DNA of 64,000 bases from positions 1-64,000 of the forward strand of contig WHVD01000223.1 of the NCBI GenBank assembly GCA_015178975.1. Direction: 5' to 3'. Below, one piece after another: positions 56,612 to 64,000 of the stretch. Under the pieces are notes generated by a model. That model saw only the letters and a program-made list of their open reading frames with translations. It did not search any database and had not been told where the DNA came from. Both the position numbers and the translations under genes were made by a program. Within the stretch, counting starts at the first letter, position 1; the number at the start of each line of letters is the position of its first letter. This DNA is from Hysterangium stoloniferum. Taxonomy: Eukaryota; Basidiomycota; Agaricomycetes; Hysterangiales; Hysterangiaceae.

Positions 56612-56880
56612 TCCTTACACAAATGCTCAGATATCCTTATTTCAGGTGGTTGATGTACATCAGAAAGATGGAGAATATCTGTGGTTCCAAAGAGTTCCAA
56701 TTATTGAGCATACAGAAAGAGATAAGGAATAAGCTAACTAAGTTGATATTAGATCTGAGTTGTACATACATACATACATGTTTGCAGAACAAGTTTAAAT
56801 TGTTCTATAATTGTACTACTAACTAGGATCACAATAAGACAGATTTGGCAGGGATTTTGAATTGGAAACATAATAAGTAA
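56612..56880. other. Unassigned, AT-rich
   Basis: Probably the rest of the LTR remnant cut at 55,872. A short ACAT repeat lies near 56,766. Nothing else recognised. Confidence 0.4.
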
Positions 56881-58055
56881 ATGAATGAATGGTTGTCAAC
56901 AGACAAGTTACTAATGTTAGGACTGGATAAACCCAGTCATTGTGTCCTGGAATGCCCAATAGTGAAAGCTAACACTGCTAAAGGTCATGCAGCTGCAACT
57001 TCCTCCACAGAATCTCCATCAAAGGAGAAATTGACTCCTGAGCCAAAAAAAGAGTACAGTAAGCAACCCTCTGGACTCCACATGCATTGAGGGTTGTGTT
57101 ACCTACTTCTCCATGCATTCATGAGTTTACCCATCTTAATGCATCTGCTCTTTTGAACTCTGAATTGTTATTTGCAAAAATTACTCCCAATATGATTATG
57201 AACTTTGTTTTTTGTGCATTTCTAGATTCTGGCTCAACCCTTTGTTTTGTAGATATTAAATTCACTTGAAAAAACTTCTTGTCAACCTATTTGATTAACC
57301 TGGTCAGACTCTAACTCTTCAATGGTACAAGCAATTTGGTTATCACCCAAGCTTGCAACCTATCTATCTGGTTCCCATGGAGAACATCTCAGGTGGTCAC
57401 TTTCTCTGTGATGCAATTGGACTCAAGTTGCTTGGTCATCCTAGGACACAACTGGCTTACCTGACACAATCCATCGATTGACTAGGTATCAGGCAGTATT
57501 ACTTTCTGGATGCCTGTGGCACCTGATATAACTGTATTGTCCCCAGCCATTTGTTAGAATACGCGAGTTCGGAATACACTTGACTCGGTTTAGGTAGATA
57601 GAACGTGTTGCAAACGTATGAAGTGTAGAGTACAAATACCTAGTTTAAGTACCCTACTACTAGTAATACTATACCCGGTTACCCATCAATCACATGCTAC
57701 ATTGTTCATGAACCCAAAAAATCTAATACCATTATGGCACCCATGGCCTCTACAGCATCTTTGGCTTCCCCAGAACCCACAGTAATCCCATCCATTTCCC
57801 TTATGAATACAGCAGCTTTTATTAGGGCTACAAAATTGGATGGATCCCAGGTGTTGACAATCAACTTAAAGGTTGATGAAGCAACCAGACATTTTGCAAG
57901 TCCAGAATTTGATCACATTGCAGACTGTCATATATTGTATCACTTTGTTTCTCTGTTTAACCTTTAAAGGACATTAGTCAGACAGTAGAGGACTGGATCC
58001 TTTAACTTTGGCTCAAGAGTTTTATGATGTCATTGTTCTGGTAACATATTATTTA
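56881..58055 (+). mobile_element. Decayed F-type Ty3 interior (gag end and protease region)
   Basis: Aligned to element F at 33,830-34,660: the knuckle end (KPSHCVLECPIVKANTAKGH), then protease-side sequence, and MAPMASTASLASPEP with SLMNTAAFIRATKLDGSQ. Strongly CpG-depleted relative to element F. Two insertions split or bound it, a short LTR at 57,550 and LTR H at 58,061. Old and broken. Confidence 0.78.
57550..57728 (+). repeat. Short TG...TA insertion, 179 bp
   Basis: TGTTAGAATACG...AATCTAATA with perfect CCATT duplications (57,545-57,549; 57,729-57,733). The ends resemble those of the insertion at 13,278-13,521. Probably a small solo LTR. Confidence 0.75.
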
Positions 58056-58716
58056 CTGCTTGTTAAGAACTGAAAACTGACTAATGTCAGTAGGCCGACG
58101 GGGACTGATCAGAAGGACTTGGCTTCAGCTTATATGCTGCACCCTCACAAATATCCGTTGGGTGTCCTTTTTGGACAGGCAAAGACTAGTCCTAAGGAGT
58201 ACCTCATGGTGAGTTACCAATCGGGACTGAAGGATAAGTCGAGTGTCGGGCCAAGGGGTCAGGGACCGAGAGTGGGCAAGTGCATCCATAGGCAGAGAGT
58301 GGGATACTTAGTATAAGACTTCTAGAGATGTATGTGGGTGTTCTGAGTTGATATTCTGATTGCCCAGTAACTACAACTACAGCAGGTTCATATACAAGTA
58401 TTCAGCATCTAGAAAATACTAACTAAGGGAAGAGCAGAAACATTATTGACAAATAAACTTGACTAGGAACGGGAAGGTTACGATAAGTTTGGAGGCCATG
58501 ATTAACTGAGAGCAGAATTATGAGAAAAGGAAATAGTCTGAGGGTTACAAGTATATATAGGCATATGTGAAACATAGAGTAGAATGGATCATCATAATAA
58601 AAATGGATGTATCAGAGTATAACCAGATAGTACAAGTATATTTTGACAGGGGTGTAAATGGGGTTTGATCGCCATGAAAGCATACATCAGCATCGGGAGA
58701 CTGACAGTTTCCAATG

Positions 58717-59371
58717 GAGGATGGTCACACTTTATTGAATATACAAAATTTTACTGAATAATCCTCATATTTTCCAAGTGAGTCTATTCCTTCTGGCCAT
58801 AACAACTTATTCTATGAGTTTATATTTAATTACCTGAAATTTCATCTTTAAAATATGCATGCCTTTTTAAAATACACACAAATGACATAGTCACACAAGA
58901 TTATTTGGGTTATGACTTAATCTTTGGGTTATGACTTAATCTTTGGGTTATGACTTAATCTTTGGGTTATGACTTAATCTTTGGGTTATGACTTAATCTT
59001 TGGGTTATGACTTAATCTTTGGGTTATGACTTAATCTTTGGGTTATGACTTAATCTTTGGGTTATGACGTATTCTCTTGTATACAAGCAAACTTTCAAAT
59101 ATATTTCATATAATTTAAATTTAGTTGGTTTAGAGAGTTAACCAGAACTATCTGGGGTACCAATCCCCATTGTGCAATTTATTCCAAAAGAATAATCTAC
59201 AGGTGATTGTTTGACTAAATTTTGTCAGATATAGGATAAATATTAATATTTTTGCATTCTTCAGAGTGATACCTAATCAACTGAATTTGATTAAATATTA
59301 ATTTTACAACAAACAATATAAATATATATACTTCAGTGGATAAATAATTTTTAAAGTTTTGGGTTATCCTC
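58717..59371. mobile_element. MITE-like element with short inverted ends
   Basis: 655 bp, GAGGAT...ATCCTC, flanked by CAATG (58,712-58,716; 59,372-59,376). AT-rich, no coding capacity, with a 19-bp tandem array inside. A second, shorter copy starts at 60,631. Superfamily uncertain; the 5-bp duplication is unlike mariner. Confidence 0.65.
58904..59068 (+). repeat. 19-bp tandem array
   Basis: Eight to nine units of TTTGGGTTATGACTTAATC. The sister copy at 60,790-60,830 has only about two. Confidence 0.95.
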
Positions 59372-59537
59372 CAATGCGATGACTTGATCGATAACTTGAA
59401 ATGTCAATAGACAGCAATAACCTCGGGGACTGTCAGGTTGCAACACAGTGGTAATGACTGCTAGCTCTAAACCCTAGAATTAGCATATCTTAACCCTAAG
59501 TAGCTAGGTGGCATTGTCATAGTGATTCCATGGAAAC

Positions 59538-60390
59538 TGTGAAGAGGCTTGCAGAGCTTATCAGAGGGTTTCTGGAGAAACCCGTGGGAAAGCTGGTAGG
59601 ATGTGGCTTCAGCTTATAGGCTGCACCCTCGCGAGATCGTGTCATCCAATTTCAGATGGGCAGACGGGAATCCCAAGGAGTCTGGGAGTAGTTGGTGGGT
59701 TGAGAGGTCAGAGGGTCGACTGCAGGAATTCTGTGGAGGTTGAGAGGTTGGGCGATGATGAGTCATAGGTCGAGTGATAGATGGGTCAGAGCCTGTGGGC
59801 TCTGATGAGGTAAGAGCAGTGTGTTTCAAGGAGGAGAATAGAGCAGAAAATATACTGAGATTACTGGGGAGAATCTAAGCTGATTTTCTGACTGGATTGT
59901 ATGTACAACATCTGCCAGACCATAGAGACTGTAGAATGTATAACATACCAAATCCAGTAATAATGAAATCTAAACTAGTAAACATGAAATGAGATAAGTA
60001 AACACCAGATTTGGTGTTAGGAATGGAATGGAGCAGAGTGGAGTCCGAATTGTGACAGGTAGTTAAACCATAATGGGAATGGGGCAGAAATGGAGTCCAA
60101 ATTGTGACAGGTCATTTGACCATAATGGGAACAGGGCTCAGTTAGAGAGCTGACGAGTTTTCCAAGTGGAGTCCGGTGACTGGTACATAGGACAGGGTCA
60201 GAGATACATAGACAGAGTGGGTTCTGGCAGGTATTCCGGTGACTGATACATGAAGTGACAAAGGTCGAGCATGGACAGGTCTGACATCCAGAGTCTGGCA
60301 GGTATTCCAGTAAACTGATAATTGGTGCATGTAGGGTGTGGGTGCATATAAGTTAGTGTCTGGAGTCTGGCAGGTTTTCCAGTCATAACA
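59538..60390 (-). repeat. Solo LTR, family F-like
   Basis: 853 bp with perfect GAAAC duplications (59,533-59,537; 60,391-60,395). Group motif near 59,605, next to a hairpin around GGGTTTCTGGAGAAACCC. Confidence 0.9.
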
Positions 60391-60630
60391 GAAACCAGCT
60401 GAGTCACGAATTACATACTAATGAGGTGTCCCTAACCCTTGTAGTATGTAATCTGCTTTGTCTCCCTGACTACATATTAAGGGAGATGACTCATTGACTA
60501 GTCATATCAAATGTGAGTAGGGATGATCTATGACTCAGATACATAGTCATAGCTGGTTGGATGACTCTGAAATCCACCTATGAGTCAAGTATGGGAAATA
60601 CTGACTCATTCTCCTAGTCACATTACTTAG
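60391..60630. other. Unassigned
   Basis: Contains several GACTCA/TGACTC words and a pair of TACATACTA/TAGTATGTA inverted segments near 60,410-60,450. No gene or known element. Confidence 0.4.
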
Positions 60631-60902
60631 GAGGATGGTCACACTTTATTGATAATCCTCATATTTTCCAAGTGAGACTATTCCTTCTGGCCATGACAAC
60701 TTATTCTATGAGTTTATATTTAATTACCTGAAATTTCATCTTTAAAATATGCATCCCCTTTTAAAATACACACAAATGACATAGTTCCACAAGATTATTT
60801 GGGTTATGACTTAATCTTTGGGTTATGATGTATTCTCTTGTATACAAGCAAACTTTCAAATATATTTCATATAATTTAAATTTAGTTGGTTTAAAGAGTT
60901 AA
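60631..60902. mobile_element. Second copy of the MITE-like element, partial
   Basis: Starts GAGGATGGTCACAC as at 58,717 and runs to GGTTTAAAGAGTTAA, where an F LTR begins. About two units of the 19-bp repeat. Confidence 0.7.
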
Positions 60903-61698
60903 TGTTACGACCGGACAATCCCGCCAGACTCTGGGCACTAACCCATATGCCCCCACGTGCTACAAGCACCAATCGTCTGTTTATAGGATTTCCCGCCCGG
61001 ACTCCGTTACGTCAAGACTAGTTACATTCAACCTCATTAAGACACATATCAGTCACCGGACCTCCCCTGGACTCCATCTCTGTCTATGTCCGTCTTCGTC
61101 CCATGCATCAGTCACCAGACCCCGCTTAGAATCCCGTCACCACTCTAATCGAGCCCCATTCCCATTTTAGTCAAATGACCTGTCACAATTTAGGACTCCA
61201 CTCCCACTCCATTTCCCATTATGGGTTATGCTTTGTCACGATTCGGACTCCGCTCCATTCCATTCCGTTCCTAACACCAATTTGGTGTTTACTATTCCCA
61301 TTTTATGTTTTGTTAGTTTCGTTTCATTATTACTGGATTTGGTATGTCATTCACTCCATGGTCTATATAAACTGGCAGATGTTGTACATACAATCCAGTC
61401 AAAAAATTAGCTTAGATTCCCCCCAGTAATCTAATAACATTTTCCACTCTAAAACCTTACTTGATTCACATCGCTCGCACTAGTCGGAGCCCACAGGCTC
61501 CGGCGCATCTATCTCTCTCAACTATCTCGACTCACGATCCACGACCTCCAACTTACAACCCACGAACCCTGCCCGGGCTCCCCGGGACTCCCGTCCACCT
61601 GTCTGAAATTGGACAACACGATCTAGCGAGGGTGCAGCCTATAAGCTGAAGCCAAGTCCTACCGGATATCCCACGGGTTTCTCCGGAAACCCGGCCTG
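60903..61698 (+). repeat. LTR, family F
   Basis: TGTTACGACCGG... with the group motif near 61,640 and a strong hairpin (CGGGTTTC, TCCG, GAAACCCG) near 61,673. Left flank GTTAA; the right side passes straight into chromovirus RT without a matching duplication. Confidence 0.85.
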
Positions 61699-62378
61699 TA
61701 AGACCATTCTGAGGAAGTGCTGTAGCTCTCCTATCTTAGTGGGTTGGGCTAGTTCCAATATAGCAGCAATCCTTTCTTGATGGGTTGAGAAACTGAGTTG
61801 CAATACTTTATGTCCGAGCAACAGGATAGAGTTGTACCCAACATAACACATTTTTTGGGAGAGTGTTATGCCAGCCACAATAATGGCTTGTAAGACTAGA
61901 TCCAAATGTTCCAGATGATCATCCCATGTCTTAGAAAAGATCATGATGTCATCAATGTAAACCAGGCAGAAAATCCATAGATAGGATGCCAGTACAGCTT
62001 GCATAACTCTCTGAAATATGGAAGGTCCATTCCTTAATCCAAATGGCATTCTCTTAAATTGCCACAGTCCTCTATGGGATCTGAAAGCAGTTTTCAGTTT
62101 GTCTTCTTCCAGCATTTCAAGTTGGGTAAAGCCCACTAATGTGTCAAAAGAGGACAAAATGTTGGATCTGGATAAGGCTTACATTATTTCTGATTAATGT
62201 GGCAATAGGAACTCGTCATGGACAGTAATGCTGTTTAGCTTTCGGTAATTAATTACTACTTGAGGTTTCTCATTGCAGTAGATGATGAATGCTGGGGCTC
62301 CCCAAGGGCTCTTGGGACTTCTTGCTGAACCCAGGTGTCCATGTGTTTGTCAATGACCTTCCTGTTAGTGGGAGAGGT
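61699..62378 (-). pseudogene. Chromovirus reverse transcriptase fragment
   Basis: MSSFDTLVGFTQLEMLEEDK, MPFGLRNGPSIFQRVMQ, CLVYIDDIMIFSKTWDDH and GYNSILLLGHKV, of the same clade as element 1. This copy has the standard YIDD box. Broken. Confidence 0.87.
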
Positions 62379-62539
62379 TTGTATGTGCCCATAAGAGTCT
62401 ACTGTATGTACCCACAGGTGTACATATATCTTTGAACTAACATAATGAATATAAATGAAGAATACTTTAGTTAGAAAAATGGTAGAAAATAAGAGAAAAA
62501 TCTAAGAAATATAATACAATGAAATGGTTATATTTCACA
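62379..62539 (-). repeat. Partial LTR of the D/E type
   Basis: Contains GTACCCACAGGTGTACATAT and TTTGAACTAACATAATG, as in the TGTGA-class LTRs. It ends ATTTCACA before GAGAGGGG; a similar GAGAGG precedes it. Confidence 0.55.
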
Positions 62540-62891
62540 GAGAGGGGCACCCCTCACACCATCACACCAAAGAGATACAATTCCTGGCATGTTCTGATAT
62601 AACCTTGAATAATCCAGAGCAATGTCATTTATCTCATTGTCTTCAAATTGAGGGGGGTAGAAGGACTTCCACCTCTTGTCAGTGGGCTCAGCATAGACCA
62701 GCCTACCCAGGTATGTCCATCAAAGGAGGACTGGTCGAGGTGGGAATGTCAACTTGAGAACCTTATTGAAATTGTATATCAGGATGCTTAACTGTTTAAA
62801 GTTCGAGATGATCTTAGGCTGGTTGATGTGAATGCTCCTCAACATGTTAGCTTCAACTTTGGGAGAATCTTGGACAGAGACACCTACCCAA
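62540..62891. other. Unassigned
   Basis: No clear protein match. It is probably transposon-derived, given its neighbours. Confidence 0.4.
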
Positions 62892-62963
62892 GGTCTGGTG
62901 GTGTAGTGGTTAACACCCTTGCTATATACATGAAAGACCCTGGGTTCAATTCCCAGTCCAGCC
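62892..62963 (+). repeat. tRNA-derived repeat, second copy
   Basis: 72 nt with D arm GTGT/ACAC, T arm CTGGG/CCCAG and B box GGTTCAATTCC. The acceptor and anticodon stems have mismatches; the anticodon position reads TAT. Flanks ACCTACCCAA and ATTCGTTTTCTACATTACC match those of the copy at 13,311. Confidence 0.7.
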
Positions 62964-63369
62964 ATTCGTTTTCTACATTACCTATGTACAAAAGAGTGGT
63001 TGTGAAGACATGATGAAGTAGAGGGAAGACAAGAGTCATTGGAATAAAATTCAAATTTTTATATTTAATAAGCATGCATGACTGAAATTGATAGGTGAAA
63101 TAATTCATCCAAGCAGACACATGCACCTACATCATTTTCTAGAAGATTCTCATAGGGGATCAACCCAGTGGGGGGGGGTACTGTTACATAGGAACTACCT
63201 TTTTGGAACCCCACTTGTAATTTGTCCTGCCAACATGCCCTTCAGTGCCTCCAATACTGGCATCTCTGATGGTGTCCCAACAACTCATCTTCAAGTGATT
63301 TCCTTTTTTGGCCATGCTCTTCTGTTTCTGTTCCAACAGCTTTCTTTTATTCCTTGAATCATTCCATTG
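62964..63369. other. Tail of the tRNA-derived repeat and an LTR start
   Basis: A run of nine G followed by TAC and TGTTACATAGG near 63,170-63,192 looks like a polypurine tract with the start of a 3' LTR of the F/G/H class. The LTR is cut at 63,370. Confidence 0.5.
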
Positions 63370-64000
63370 TGTGAAGAGTTGTGTGAAGAATTGTGTAAAT
63401 ACATAACCCCTCTGTGTATGAAGAATATTGACTGATTCTGTACAATATAGATAGCAGAGAGAGAATGGGTAAGAAATGAGATGGATAGCCAGTTGAAGTC
63501 ATGAGTAACTGTATGGTTACTTGACAACTGAAATTTTAAGGGGTTTGAGTTAGGGAATTGACCTTGATGGTTCAATTCCCTAGTGATCATGTTGATCAGA
63601 AGTTACATGAGACAGAACACCATGTTTGGAAAATACATGAATGCTCTGAAAGTAAGAGAGTTTGCTTGTAATGGATTGTACTTAGAAAAGACACAAAGAG
63701 TGTTTGAAGTTAAGAAGTGGATGTAGTGGAGAGATGCAATGGAAGATCTAAGTTGGTGAGTGGGGGTCTTTAGTAGAGTATTGACCCTCAACCCTTAAGG
63801 TATGAGGTCAGCAAGTTGCTTAAAGAGTAATCATGCATTGAGGCTGTCCAACATATCTGAGATGATCCCCAAACCTCAACTTGCACTATGTTGCACATCA
63901 AGGTTTCAGGGTAAAAAGTCTCTTTCTTTTAGTACCTCCCACAAGTATACATGATGCTTCGAACTAACTATAAGATAATATATTCAGAGAATACCTTAAT
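63370..64000 (-). repeat. LTR of the TGTGA class, right end off-window
   Basis: Starts TGTGAAGAGTTG and continues with the class landmarks (decayed palindrome near 63,504, CCCACAAGTATACATGATGC near 63,940) to the window edge. Most similar to the LTR at 53,990. Confidence 0.78.

Larger units (their letters stand above)
58061..59457 (-). repeat. Solo LTR, family H, with a nested MITE-like element
   Basis: Plus-strand ends TGTTAAGAACTG and GGTAATGA, with perfect CTGCT duplications (58,056-58,060; 59,458-59,462). Group motif near 58,117. About 740 bp without the insertion at 58,717-59,371. Confidence 0.88.

Overview
The window looks like transposon-packed chromatin from a filamentous basidiomycete, most likely an Agaricomycete. 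Three observations support this. Two probable host genes have introns of about 45-60 bp and belong to styles common in mushroom-forming fungi: an HRD/DFG protein kinase and a small cysteine-containing, Ser/Thr-rich GPI-anchored secreted protein. A decayed LINE carries the RNase H / zinc-knuckle tail typical of these fungi. The mobile elements are Ty3 chromoviruses, Ty1/copia, Ngaro-type tyrosine-recombinase retroelements and Tc1/mariner.

Layout. 1-11,076: a long Ty3 chromovirus (element 1) whose 5' LTR runs off the left edge; it has an extra coding region between pol and the 3' LTR. It sits inside the tail of a related element X (11,077-14,775), which a Tc1/mariner element (12,121-13,973) also interrupts. 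X in turn lies in a Ty1/copia element (14,776-18,700), which lies in an older Tc1 fossil (18,701-about 19,140). About 19,140-22,320 is the most host-like stretch: a LINE tail and the GPI-protein gene on the minus strand. 22,323-27,403 is a minus-strand Ngaro-type element with textbook split direct repeats. 27,404-31,724 holds non-coding DNA, a LINE endonuclease fragment, a chromovirus remnant and a head-to-head palindromic mariner. 31,725-39,669 is a second Ty3 element (element F) with a perfect 5-bp target duplication. It carries an apparently whole, spliced antisense gene for a coiled-coil Zn2Cys6 zinc-cluster protein. 39,670-47,923 is a minus-strand chromovirus cut into pieces by seven LTR insertions. 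48,405-51,656 is LTR inside LTR inside LTR. 52,220-53,571 is the five-exon kinase gene. 53,990-64,000 is again nested LTRs, a decayed F-type copy, two copies of a MITE-like element and a tRNA-derived repeat.

How it fits together. Many insertions keep 5-bp (LTR) or TA (mariner) duplications, so the order of insertion can be read directly. I name LTR families A-H. A-E begin TGTGA and end TTCACA; F, G and H begin TGTTA or TGTCA and end TAACA. F, G and H share a conserved internal motif followed by a hairpin. Older copies differ from younger ones largely at CpG sites, as expected from cytosine methylation and deamination. The retroelements are described as fossils: domains and boundaries are given, and breaks are only counted approximately.

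The most unusual content is two unrelated accessory genes carried by Ty3 elements. One is a sense-strand protein of unknown fold between pol and the 3' LTR, seen in three elements. The other is the antisense zinc-cluster gene of element F. All assignments come from reading translations and motifs by eye; no database search was run.
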